From NCBI RefSeq assembly GCF_963169125.1, contig NC_084794.1, forward strand, positions 72,451,665 to 72,515,664: DNA of 64,000 bases. The letters are read 5' to 3'. Made by a program: the position numbers and the translations under genes. This DNA is from Humulus lupulus. Taxonomy: Eukaryota; Streptophyta; Magnoliopsida; Rosales; Cannabaceae. How positions within the stretch are numbered: position 1 is the stretch's first letter; each line of letters starts with the position of its first letter. Below are positions 35,401 to 46,290 of this stretch, piece after piece. The notes below the pieces were generated by a model. That model was given only the letters and a program-made list of their open reading frames with translations, had not been told where the DNA came from and searched no databases.

Positions 35401-36200
35401 AAAATAATGCATCTTTTTATGTGGTATTTTCTTGCCTTTGGTTCCTTTAAACTTATATCTTTCATGACCACAAATATGACAATTTTCAGCATCTTTATTG
35501 TCTTTCCAATATAAGGAACAATCATGCTCACATACATGAATTGCTTCATATCCTAAACCAAGATCATGTAATATTTTCTTAACATCATAATAAGTATTTG
35601 GGATTTTTATATCATCAGGAAATGCTTCCTTAAGAAAGTACTAGTCAACACTTTTATATGCATTAGCTTAACGATGAATGTTAAACTTGTGAACTTTTTA
35701 CATCCAGGGTACAACTCTTTTTCTACTTCAGCAAATAAGTTATGAAATTTTTGCCCCTTCTCTTTTCGGTGAGTTGAATCCCCAAAGTTTGCAAAACTAC
35801 TCTTTGTAGGGTCTTGTTGAGTTAAATCTTCAATCGCTGGGATCATATCATCATCACTAGTGTAATTATTGTCACTCTCTTCAGCATCATCGACATCATC
35901 AAGATCATCAACATCTTCAAGATCATCGAAATCATTAGCATCATCCTCACCATCACTTTCATCTACAATATTCTCCCCGTGATGTACCCATTTAACATAG
36001 TGGGTATAAAATAATTTTATGAAGATATGACGCTCAACTGTCTCCAAGTCATGAAAGTATAAATTCATACACATGACACATGGACATCGAATCTTATTCT
36101 CATCATTCAAGTGATCTCTTGATAATGTAATGAAGTTCTTCAATCCATTGATAAACTTGGTAGATAGTCTGTTCTTATTAGAAGTCCAACTCTTATCCAT
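32499..36200 (-). pseudogene. TNP2-type CACTA transposase (broken)
   Basis: Start ATG 36200 with the transposase-associated domain (MDKSWTSNKNRLS, RCPCVMCMN, VKWVHHGE) and an Asp/Glu-rich spacer. The TNP2 core follows at about 35640-33926: LGLGYEAIHVCEHDCSLYW, CHICGHERYKF, DGFNPFGDLSNSYSMWPV, RYLCAEHEWR, LKLRHNLDVMHIEKNICDNV. It leads into DUF4218 (NFPPAFFDVMIHLAVHLP, GGPVQMRWMYSIER, ACPEGSIAEGYI) and DUF4216 (32499-33239: YGVINEIWEVHY, ILFKCSWY), ending in an acidic tail. Defects: frameshift with small deletion near 35640, in-frame TGA at 34885-34887 within the ST-GYKACPIC motif, and a frameshift near 33575. This enzyme would cut and join the element ends. Confidence 0.9.
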
Positions 36201-37029
36201 AGCTTATCTACTACTTTTGAGATGTGTAGATGATGTATTGTACTATAAACAAACATCAAGTAATACTAAATTTATTTTGAATTATTATAATGAAAACATT
36301 AGTATATCATTGAAAGTATGACGCCAAATACCTATATACGTATATATATATTGTTACATATTTTGTATGACTTTGAGTCAATGTCCTTTAACTCATCGTT
36401 TTGGGTTTAATATTAAAAGCATTAATTATATAACATATACAGATATATAATATTCTTTTATCCAGTTTCATAAATTATCTAATCATATATTTCTATTTCT
36501 ATTTAAAATTTTATTCTTTTATTTGAGTTTTGTTTACACATAAATAATTTTTTACATATGTCTTTCATTTTTATTTTTTGTGTTAGCTTCATTTTTAGGA
36601 TTAGCTATTTAAATTGTTTTGTTTTTATAGCTCAGCTATAATTGATTCAACTACTTAAATTATAAATGATTAACTAAAGCATATACATGTATATATTAAT
36701 TAAAATAACATCATTTTAGATTTTAGATTTTGAATTTTTTTTGAGGTTGAAAACGATTGAAGAAAATTAATTAAAATTTGTTCACATTAAAGTTTAGACT
36801 TTTACAATATTTTTTAAAATTCAAACTCATAAGCCATACTATTTAGAAAAATATGTTTAAAACATAAAAAAATTTAAAATGTATTTAATTATTTATTTCA
36901 AAATCTCAATACACCATATATAATATATAAATTAAAATATAAATAAAAACTACCAGAATTTGAATTATTTTAAATATTAAACTAATAAAAAAAAATTAAA
37001 CAATTTATTACACACAAATTAATACTTTG

Positions 37030-37068
<39 letters not shown>

Positions 37069-39316
37069 TAGTTTATTATGTGATGATATTGCTTTTTTAA
37101 AAAATAAATATTTAAGCACTACAACTTAATATTATATATTCTATTAAATATTAATTATCTCAGATGATTTTTTCCCAACTTTTGGTTAATATTATTTTAT
37201 CATCATTTAAAAAATATATATGTTATTAAATTTTTTTCCTTCCAAAAAAACATACATTGTATGTGCATTACAAAAAGTGATTACATATATTTTAAAATGA
37301 AGTGTTCAGTGGCAGTGGTTGTTGGGTCCTACTTAACTATTAAGAAAAAATGATAATTGAAGTCTATCTATCTAATTAAAATAATAATAAAAATTTGGCT
37401 ATCTCTAAAATCGGGTTTATATATTATGCTCTTTTTTTTTGTTATTCTAAGCTTTTAATTAAAATAATAATATATATATAGATGATAGCTCAGCTAATCT
37501 CAAAAATGAAAATTGCTACACCCAAAACTTCATAATTCTTCATGAACTCTCTCTACCTGATATCAACTCAACCAAACACATTATTTATAGCTACAACAGT
37601 GCTTTGCTCTTTGTTGAGTGACTCCCCCAAATGGCAAGTCAAGATGGAGTGATATATAACATATCCCTTGGGTTACTCCTTGATGGCCATGAAACCTATT
37701 CTGATCTACTATGGGTATGAAAAAAATTGTCGATTCCTTACAGATGCTTGGCCTAAATTTATATATCAGGTGCTTCCTTGCTTTGGTTTGTATTTTTGTT
37801 CATATTTTGATGATTTAGGTCTTTAGGATTTAAATGAGAAACTAAATTTATTTTTCTTCTCTGATTTGGGAAATTAACTACTCTGAGTTTAATTTTTCCA
37901 AAACTCAATATGATTTTATTTTGGGGTTTTGATTAGATTTATTAGGGCTTTCTCTAATTGGGTGAAAAACTAAATTTATTTTTCTATTTATTTTAAGTTC
38001 TTAATCTAATTTGGAGATTTGTTTTATAACCTAAAAATTGTTAGAAAGAAAACCGAGTAACCTAATTTTGACTACCTATGTTTGGTTGTTTAGAAAGACG
38101 GGTGTAAACAAGTAATTTCAACTCTTAAGTGTTATTCTTAAAATTTCCATTGGTGAGACAAATATTAGAAAATAAATCTTGAATATATTTCTCAATGAGG
38201 AAAGCACACAATGAATATCTAATAACAATCATATATATATATATATATATCATATAAATAATGACAACACATACCTTTTTGTTCTTTAAGTACTTCAACC
38301 AAAGTTTGCTTACATTCAATCAAACTTATACTTCAAAAATGACTTGATGCACAACCTCACAAATATTAGTACATAGATCAGTCAACTTTCAATCACAGTA
38401 TAATTTTTGTATTCATAAATGAACTCATGTAGATATACATACCTTTTGAATAATGATAATGCTTTGTTTGACAATCTTTCTTCTTTTTTCTTTTAGTAAG
38501 TAGTTCAGATTGAAATATGTAAGCATGCTAATGAATTTGATTTATATATATAGATTTTTTAGGTCTTTTAGTTTAGGGTTTCATTTTTTCAAATATAAAT
38601 TTCTCAAAAATTAGTTACAATATTAATAAATTTTAATTTTGAAACATATTTTTTATTAAAAAATATTTGGAATTTCCATTGAAATCTTAATATATATATT
38701 TTTAAATAATATACTCTTATTCAAAATTCAAACGGTTTATATCTTTCATTTGATTTTTTATATTTTTTTAATTCATTTATGCATATGTTGTTATATGATA
38801 ACATGATATAGCTATATAATAGCACACTTAGTTGGTTAAAATAATAATTTAAAAATGAGATATTCAGTCAATTTAGGAATTAGTTGTAGCTATATAATAT
38901 CATTCATGATTAGTTAAATCTCGTTTATGTTATTTTGTTATTTATTTGGTAAATCTAATTCTAAATTTGAATTTCATATTTCATATTTGACTTCTCTGTA
39001 TTTTTTACACTGCAAAATTTTATGCAGGAAGATATATATATATATATAGTGTAGTGTTGTTTTATTATTTAAAAGTTTCAATCGGAAATAGTTTAACTTC
39101 TTCTCATAGCAATATTGATACGCTTATAAATATATATTTATATGATTAAGAGTGTCATTTAAAATGAGTGAATTGCATTGTTTAAGTACATCTGATGACT
39201 TTATTGCTAAGGATTTACAACTATATTAGACTTTTTTTTTTCAATTTTTCTTTTATTTTATAGACTTTCTATGAGTTTATCACATCTAGTATCATTCATA
39301 AAGTTTATGAATACAG
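36201..39316. other. CACTA internal AT-rich region, no recognised gene
   Basis: Presumably promoter and spacer of the transposase gene plus unassigned sequence. 37560-37790 is less AT-rich and could be another captured fragment, but I recognise no protein in it. Contains the (TTA)n tract at 37030-37070 and a (TA)n tract at about 38230-38250. Confidence 0.45.
37030..37070. repeat. (TTA)n microsatellite
   Basis: About 13 uninterrupted TTA units. Confidence 0.95.
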
Positions 39317-39590
39317 GTATGGGACTATATGAAACATGTTTCAAATTTGTGGTCAAACTCTGGAATGTCATTTGCATAATGTCTCAGAGCTTCCTATAGT
39401 AATTACAAGCTCTCACGATGGAATTTATGTGTATGGTATTCTGCCACTTATAAGTAAGTTAATAAATATATATATAGTCACATCTATTTTTGACTTTTGT
39501 GTATAATTCTTCACAGTCTCTCAATTTTGATTGATTTACAAGCTAGAAAACACTCTAAATTATGATTTTGGCAGAGTTTGCACATCAAAT
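39317..39590 (+). pseudogene. Captured coatomer beta' (COPI WD40) exons with intron
   Basis: From a splice-acceptor AG at 39315-39316 the text reads VWDY, then (shifted frame) QTLECHLHNVS, ELPIVITSSHDG and WYSATYK. A GT donor at 39454 and an 89-bp intron follow, then LENTLNYDFGRV. This matches by eye the coatomer beta' segment VWDYQTK, QTLEGHTHNVS, ELPIIITGSEDG, LENTLNYGLERVW, with the intron at the same spot. A few codons (AVCFHP in the family) are deleted. Because an intron is present, the capture was from genomic DNA. Non-functional. Confidence 0.8.
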
Positions 39591-40279
39591 GTATTGAATT
39601 AGTAAGATTACTTTTTTTTTTTTTTCTACTTTCCCACTCTAAGTGGGGATGGCAGTACATGCATGTGCTATCCCCACTAATATACATATATATGTATACA
39701 TATGTTAGGTTTTTATAATATTATGATAGTTTAGAGGGCCACAAACTGTTATATTTTTTTTAATATTAATAGGTTTCTGTAATACTTTTACCTTTTGCTT
39801 TGTTTCCTTTCCCTCATAATATATATTGGTGGTGCTAGTTGAAACAGTTTTGGAGCTCTGTGTGCTTATAATCAAGAGGTCAACACACCCTTTGTTAGAG
39901 AAAAGTGTTTGATGCTCTCTGTACATTCCAAACATAATCAAGTGTCTAAAAAGTAAGTCTTATGCATTTTCTCAATTCAATTTTGCATGTGTCTTTAAGT
40001 AAGAAGGTACATATGTAAATTGTTGTTGATTACAAATAATATTAAACATGTGTATATTTGTAAAGTTATCAAATGTGATAGATTCTTAGTTAATTAACTT
40101 CATTTGAGCATACTTCTAATAACTTTTTCACATAGTTTCAGAAACTAGATAATTCTTTTAAAGTTACAGACTCAACTCACCAGGTACATATGTAACATTG
40201 ATTGTCATTACAAAACCAAGTGAGTTTTTCAGAGTGATACAAATTCAAGAGAATCTTGTTTCTGTTTTCTTGTAGTTAA

Positions 40280-40545
40280 ATAAAGTGAGATTAGCAAAAT
40301 TTATAGCTAGCAAAAACTAGTCTGTAGCTGGATTTGACACGAATTATTCATTTGTGTTTACAATTATGAAACAATGGAGAAGATCATAGAGTTTGAAGCA
40401 AACAAAGACTTCATTAGACATGTGACTGTCCATCCGTATTTCCCATACTATCTCACCATTTGATGACAAGTTTATAAAATTTTGGGACTGGGAAAGGGTT
40501 GGATATGCACTCAAATTGTGGAACTTTTTAGCTGGAGGATGGCTA
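40280..40545 (+). pseudogene. Captured coatomer beta' fragment, more N-terminal part
   Basis: Reads VRLAKFIASKN, a stop, VAG, then VYNYETMEKIIEFEANKDFI, RHVTVHPYFPYYLT and, after a frameshift, DDKFIKFWDWE. The family reads VRSAKFVARKQWVVAG, VYNYNTMDKVKVFEAHTDYI, RCVAVHPTLPYVL, DDMLIKLWDWE. In the host gene this part comes before the exons found at 39317, so their order inside the transposon is inverted relative to the parent gene. Coatomer beta' is a COPI vesicle coat subunit; this copy is dead. Confidence 0.85.
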
Positions 40546-40960
40546 ATTACTTCCCAAATTGGTATGTGGCTACTTTATAAATGTTTTGCTCCATTTCATA
40601 GTTGCTAATAAGAGAGTTTGATTTGTGGAAATAAACACACAATCTATTTGTAATTAATGTCCATTCTTTTTAAAACTTATTTCTCATTAAATGCTTATTT
40701 TTTTAATTAGGGGCTGCCTAGTAAGAGCTTGTCATGTACCCTATATCATTCTATCAAAATTCTCACCAATTGTCAATCTATGTAAGTTTTCATAACCATT
40801 TATTTGTTTCTTCTTGTATTGTTATATGCACCTCGCTTGCATTCAAATTTTGTATTGTAGTGTCTATCTTATGATTAAAATAGATGACACATTCCTATAA
40901 ATTTATCCCAAATAACTTTATCATTTGGGTTGACTCTCATCAGTACTTTTTTTGCTTTAG

Positions 40961-41110
40961 CAATGTCATTTCAGGTTCAATTCCTGGTACTGCTGGAAAA
41001 CGAGAGAAGCTTCAGACACTTGACCTGTCCAACAATAACTCTCACTCCTGAATACCTGATTCAAAATCTTCAAGATCTAGCTCTACTACAAGACATTATA
41101 TTCGAATCTT
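40961..41110 (+). pseudogene. Captured LRR receptor-kinase fragment
   Basis: Following an AG at 40959-40960 the text reads NVISGSIPGTAGKREKLQTL, DLSNNN, a stop, then IPDSKS. The pattern NxISGxIP..G...KLQTLDLSNN..GxIP is the leucine-rich repeat of subfamily II (NIK/SERK-type) receptor kinases. The exon starts one base before an Asn codon, as in the 72-bp LRR exons of these genes. Too short to name the parent gene. Confidence 0.65.
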
Positions 41111-41429
41111 CAGTGAAGAAAGAAATAAGGAATCTGCATTTTCATGTTTTTTTCCCTATTAATATTAAATTAAATTTATGTAACAATATATATATCAATT
41201 ATGTATATTAAGCAGCAACATGCTATTTGGATCAATGTGTGTATATTTTTTTATTATAAATCTTAAATTTTTATTTAATTTAATAAATTTAATCATTTTA
41301 GTGCAGTTAAATTTCATGTTAAAGTAATTATAAAAAAAATCATGTTAAGTAATTTTAAAATTATTTATCAAATAACAAAATAAATAAATTTGATTACAAA
41401 AATTAAAATTTATTGCAACCAAATTATTT

Positions 41430-41730
41430 AGTAGCTAATTGCATTTTATGTCATTATTGTATAATTATTTTACACCATTTTGCTACCAAAATTGGTAGTA
41501 AAATAGGGTAATTGGACAAAAAAAAACTATTTGTTTTGCTACTAGATTAAGAAGTTTTGCTACAAAAAGATTGGTAGTAAAAATTAGACAAGGACTACCA
41601 AAAAATTTGGTAGCTAAATACTTTTAACAACGGGGATTCAACTACCAACTCGCTACCAAAAAATTTGGTAGCGAAAACTGTATTAGCTACCAAAAATATA
41701 TAATTTACTACCAAATTTCTAGAAGTTAAA
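41430..41730. repeat. CACTA right subterminal repeat region
   Basis: Clustered TTTGGTAGC / GCTACCAAA motifs matching those at the left end. Confidence 0.8.
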
Positions 41731-41732
41731 TG

Positions 41733-41749
41733 TCATTTTTTTTGTAGTG
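41733..41749 (-). repeat. CACTA right terminal inverted repeat
   Basis: Minus strand CACTACAAAAAAAATGA, followed on the plus strand by target duplication GGA. Confidence 0.95.
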
Positions 41750-42041
41750 GGAGTCAAGGAGTCGAGAGTTCGATTTTCGATGATGTAGTCTTGTTTTACC
41801 TTTTTTATGGTTTTACATGTATTTTTCCGCACTTTCTATGTAACTCCTTTTCACTTTAAATTATGTTTTGTTTTAAAGACAATGGGATCCCATATCCTAC
41901 TTATTTTATGAAAGTAACTCTTATTTCTACAAGTTTCTAATAAAGTTATGGTATTTTCGCAAATGTAAGTTTTATTAAGGATTTGTATGTATAGTTTCGT
42001 TAATGGTCCAAAAGTCTAGAGTAGTGGGTCATTACACACCT

Positions 42042-43554
42042 CCATGGAAGAGACCGACTGGGGTCATGATCAAGGAATCTGCTGGCACTCCTCTAGCAAA
42101 GAGGCCCTCGTCCCCCTTGGGGAAAGGAAAGAAGAAGGCCACCGAGCCTGTCGAACTTTCTGACGATTTATCGGATGACAATGGTACAGTTATTTCTCTT
42201 TTAGACAATTTGCCAATTCCCTATCATCTATTCGACGAGGACGAAAATTTTAAATATGCTCCACATTTAGGTCCAGACTTCTTCATGTCAAAGAATGAGT
42301 GTAAGACTAGTAGAGTCTGTAGGATAGCGACCAGTAATAATAGCTCGGGTATTTGACTTTGCAATCCTTTTTTGCTTCTTTTTCTGATATAATGTACTTG
42401 TTCATTAATGCTATCACACTGTTCAACTTTGTTCTTCTTTTTCAAACATGGAATCTATCAACGTGTTCGACCTCTACAGCACTCCAGAGGTTGCCGCAGC
42501 TCCCCCGAGCAAGAAGAAAACCAGCAAGAGACACCATGGGGAGAGAAGCAAAGTGCCTCAGGCGAAGAAGGCCCGGAACACAGACCCTTCGGAGGATAGG
42601 CCCTCTGCCACCACGACTCCACCTTCTCCCCGCGAGCAGCAGACTCCTTCTGCCCCGGCCGGATCGACTCCTCCTCCTGCGGTCCTGACCGACCAACCTC
42701 AGCAGGTTGATCCTGCCTCAACCGAGGGCGAGATGGTCGGTCGCACCTTTAAACTGATCAAGGAGAGGATCACCAAGATCGTGAAGCACGACCGCTGCCG
42801 AGAGGCAATGGATGCTACGGAGATGATGGGAGTTGACCCGATCCTGAATCGTGCCCTAAACGAGTTCACCGGTGTAAGTCATCTCTTTCTATGGAAATAG
42901 GTCTTCTTTAGTTTATTGTTTGTCTAAATTCTGTTCTGACTACAGGCCATGCTGACCCTCACTGCCGGGCGAATCCGCTTGGGTGCCTTTACCGAGCAGG
43001 CCAGAACTTCGGAGCAACAACACGAGGATGAACTTAAAGCTATTAAGGCCAAACATGCTGATCAGCTGGCAGCAGTGGTTGAGGAAAAGGCCCAACTGGC
43101 TAAGGAGTTGGAGGAGAAGCAGAGGTCTCTGGAGAAAGTTCGCGAGCAGAGGGACCAATTCAAGGAGTCCGGCCGCTTTAACTACAAAATGGCCAAACAG
43201 CTCGAGCTGGACTTGGCTGTGAGTAGGCAGGAGACCACAACTCTGGAGGGCCAGGTTGAGGAGTTGGAGAAGGCCAACGCCGACAACTTGGAAAGGTACA
43301 AGAATGCCACCCTGAGATGCTTCTATGATTTCTGGAAGCACAATCAGGGTGCCAACCTCGACTACCTTCTCGAGAATGCGAGAGATGCCGAGCTTGCTCG
43401 CTGTGCGGCTCATTTGGCTGAGGAAGAAAGATCAAGGGTCCCTACTTCCCCCGAAATCTCACTGGCTGCTAGGATGGACAGTGCAGACAACGAGGCTGCG
43501 GGTGTTGTCGATCAGTACCTTCCCCAAGATCCTCCACCTCCTCAAGCTCCTTAG
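42042..43554 (+). pseudogene. Tat antisense gene, 3' exons
   Basis: The reading frame continues in phase from 26367 (PWKRPTGVMIKES). Exons: 42042 to about 42301; about 42435-42873; and 42946-43554, the last two joined by a 72-bp intron with GTAAGT and TACAG. The last exon encodes a long coiled coil (EEKAQLAKELEEKQRSLEKV, VEELEKANADNLERY), then NATLRCFYDFWKHNQGANLD, a Cys/Ala-rich end and a proline tail. The plus-strand Tat element has the same exon pattern on its own minus strand. The 42302 intron acceptor is not clear. Confidence 0.7.
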
Positions 43555-43732
43555 TCTTTTCTCTTTATGTTTTTTTTTCTTTTTTAACTACACGACCTAT
43601 GGGCCGTGATGTAAAAACAATATAATTTTTTGGTTTGCTGCATGGGCAGCTTTACTTTTACTTGAACAATTACATCCAAGTAGTTACTGCTTGTGGTGTA
43701 AAAGGATTCGTTTTGATATTATAATATATTTG

Positions 43733-45809
43733 TGTAACGACCCGAATTTGCTAATAGGGCTTAGGGCCTTGATTAGTGTGCCTGGAGGGAAATAAATGAA
43801 TTATTATGTTAATATATGAATTAATGGGAATATATGATTATGATGCATGTTTAGTTGAGTTAAATGTGCATGTGGGCTCCGTCTGGATGTTAGGGGTATA
43901 TAGGTGATAAATGTGATATATATGTGATATATTTGTGCAGCGCGATCCGAGACAGTCCTGGGTATCGGGTTATGAAAATAAATATTTGGAGATATATTTG
44001 AGGATAGAATGTCTAGGAGGGAATATTGGAGAAATTTACCATTTTGCCCTCGGGGACATTTTGGTACCCTGAGCCTTGAGGTAACCATATAGACTTAAGT
44101 TGAATAAAACAAACCTTAGAATTATATAGAACACTCAGGAAACCGACTCACTCATTCTCTCTCAAGAAGTGGTTATCTTTTCTTTGGAGGCTTAAGGAGA
44201 AACTTGGAGAAATTAGCTAGAAGCTAGAGGAATTCAGCTAGGAAATCTTGGGAGATAGGAGCTTGAGGATTAAGGATCAAATTCAGAGACTAAACTCAAC
44301 AAAGGTAAGCTCTAACCATTGGAATTAAGCTTGAATTTCTGTTGTGTTTTTAGGATATACATGTGATTGGAACTTGATCTGTTTTTGGGTATTTTAGTTG
44401 AGTTTTGGAGCAGGTTTCAATGGGTTTTGATGTTGATATTGAGCTGGAATGTTTGTGTTGATTATCTGAGATTGTTAGCTAAGTTTTGGGTGAATTGGCT
44501 TGAGGAAAATGTATAAAGATGATGGAGATTTCTAGGTTGTAGGTGAGGGTCGCGGCCCTAGGATGGGCATGCCGCGACCCGTGTGCGCGCGCAGCCATGG
44601 GAGGCCGAGATGCTTGAGGCGCGCCGCGGTGCTTGGTGATGTGCGCCGCAGCCCGTGTGGGTTTCAGAGAGGTGCTAGCCTCTATTTCGAGGCTAGCCGC
44701 AGCGCTTGTGGGAAGGGCCGCGACTCTTAGTGCCAATTTGTGTTTTAAGGGTGTTTAGGTTTAGGAACTCAATGGTTAAGGCTCGGGATGGATTTTATCA
44801 CCCGGATTAATAGAATTCAAGGTCCCGAAGATTAGAGATATGGCTCAAAGTTATTTAATGGATTAGAACTTGATGGATGGATACTATTAATGTGTTGTGA
44901 CTAGGGCTTCGGCGAGGCTCGAGTTAGAGGACTGTGCTCGGGACATTGGTGCTCGGAGAGCTCGGGACTCAGGTAAGAAAACCCTTGTTCCCATAGAGCT
45001 GGTATGCAGGGCTGAGCCCAATGTGTTTGAATTGCAGGGCGTATCCCTTTGATTGTATTTGCTAGTATTCTGTACTTGTTTATTATGCTATGAGTGCAAT
45101 TATGTGAATGATCGGCAAGAGTCGGGAACGGTGTAGGCCGAGGTCGGCAGGGGCCGGAAACGGCAAAGGGCTGGGAACGGCGTTGGGCACGTTGAGTGCA
45201 AGGCCGAGTACAGTAAGGGGCCGGGAGCAGCATTGAGCACGTGGAGTACGAGTTGCCAGGGTGTGTCTCTAAAGGATACCTGGGTATCCTCACGGTGTGG
45301 ACCGCGAACCCAGGGCCTGGTAAGCGCTTGGGACGACTAGGTCGTATGTGTTTAGCCTATTGATGGCCAGTTTATGTACTTGGTGTATGTTTTGCATATG
45401 TTATCTGTTATGGGTTTTCTTGCTGGGCTTCGACTCATAGATGCTCTGTGGTGCAGGTAAGGGCAAGGAGAAAGCCAACCAACCATGAGTGTAGCAAGCA
45501 TGAAGCGGCGTGTACATGTTTGGCCAGCCTGGCTGCCACAGCCAGTGGATTTTGGGAGATGTTTGTAAATAAACCTAGATTTTGTCGTTTTGTCAACTTG
45601 GTTCAATTTATATGCTGTAAATGTTTCTAAACTGTATTTTGGGATCCAAGGTGTTAAAGTTTTATGATTTTCAATGAAATGGAATTATTTCTGGAGTTTT
45701 TCCTCTGTTTATGGCTTAATTACACTATATGACCTAATACCTCGATTAGTGAGTTGAATGCACATTTTAAACTCACTTAGTAACGGCTCTAAGGAGGTAG
45801 GGCGTTACA
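43733..45809 (+). mobile_element. Solo LTR, Tekay-like family, copy C
   Basis: 2077 bp, TGTAACGACCCGAATTTGC ... GGGCGTTACA, flanked by ATTTG (43728-43732) and ATTTT (45810-45814), a 4-of-5 target duplication. It lies between the end of the antisense gene and the end of pol of the host Tat element. The 3' block is at 45416-45463. A very GC-rich island at 44545-44730 carries six GCCGCGACC-type words. Confidence 0.88.
44547..44728. repeat. Palindromic word island in copy C
   Basis: GGTCGCGGCC (44548), GCCGCGACCC (44571), GCCGCGGTGC (44623), GCCGCAGCCC (44645), GCCGCAGCGC (44696), GCCGCGACTC (44717). About 180 bp of GC-rich DNA in an AT-rich LTR. Confidence 0.75.
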
Positions 45810-45985
45810 ATTTTCATATTATTATAACATATGTTTGCATGACCGAACTTAGCATAGCATTTTGGTTTGATTTAACAAAATAAATTTTTTTTGAAAAATA
45901 CTCTAAGTGCCCTAGCATGCTTTCACTTATTTTGCTCATGTGTTTACATACCTTTTAACGATATGCTTTGCTTACTTGTACCTTG

Positions 45986-46000
45986 TATGCCCCCCAAGTG
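45986..46000 (-). other. Internal polypurine-tract-like site, minus-strand Tat
   Basis: Minus strand CACTTGGGGGGCATA, 291 bp beyond the pol stop. It shares the core TTGGGGGGCA with the 3' polypurine tract and 13 bases with the site at 62323 in the other Tat element. Confidence 0.6.
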
Positions 46001-46290
46001 ATCGGGGAGCTTTAGGTCTCTGGTCACTTGCCTTGACTAGAACCTGCTCGAACATTACTGCTCGTAGCAATCTGATTAGCATTATAATACAGAAAAACAA
46101 CACACGTAATGAGCAAATACTTGTAATAAATACAATAGTTGGCAAGAAATGACTGGCTCAGCGCAGTTCCTTTTATTTCTCATAATAAATGGACTAAACA
46201 TGTCTTTACGAGTGATCAATAAGATCTTACATTTTTCCGAAACTTGTAAAAAGTAAAATTTATACAAGCCAATCCTTTAAGAAGAATTGT

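Larger units (their letters stand above)
27974..41749 (-). mobile_element. Complete CACTA (En/Spm) DNA transposon with captured host fragments
   Basis: 13776 bp. Ends CACTACAAGAAAATTGA (27974) and, inverted, CACTACAAAAAAAATGA (41749); 15 of 17 positions match. Flanked by the 3-bp target duplication GGA (27971-27973 and 41750-41752). Both ends carry many TTGGTAGC/GCTACCAA subterminal motifs. Two minus-strand genes follow the usual CACTA plan: a TNP2-type transposase (32499-36200) and a second gene with Transposase_24 and Ulp1-like regions (29020-32408). Fragments of host genes lie on the plus strand at 39317-41110. Both transposon genes are broken, so mobility would need help in trans. Confidence 0.93.
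26368..42036 (+). mobile_element. Solo LTR (copy F) interrupted by the CACTA element
   Basis: TGTAGAGTCCAAGAAC ... GGGTCATTACA with a perfect 5-bp duplication CACCT (26363-26367 and 42037-42041). Without the CACTA element and its duplicated GGA it is 1890 bp. It shares with copies A-D the conserved 3' block (27861-27910) and GGGATCCCAT (41887-41896), so it is a distant member of that family. It sits inside an exon of the Tat antisense gene, and the reading frame resumes in phase at 42042. Confidence 0.9.

Noticed and set aside
37560..37790. Possible third captured gene fragment in the CACTA element
   Set aside because: Translations such as GYSLMAMKPILIYYGYEKN look protein-like, but I could not tie them to any family.
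42442..43435. Overlapping open frames on the minus strand and in other plus frames
   Set aside because: Shadows of the GC-rich last exons of the antisense gene; the plus-strand frame with splice signals and a coiled coil is the real one.
44901..45293. 130-codon minus-strand open frame in solo LTR copy C
   Set aside because: Runs through GC-rich LTR repeats (GGCCGGGAACGGC); not open in related copies and no known domain.
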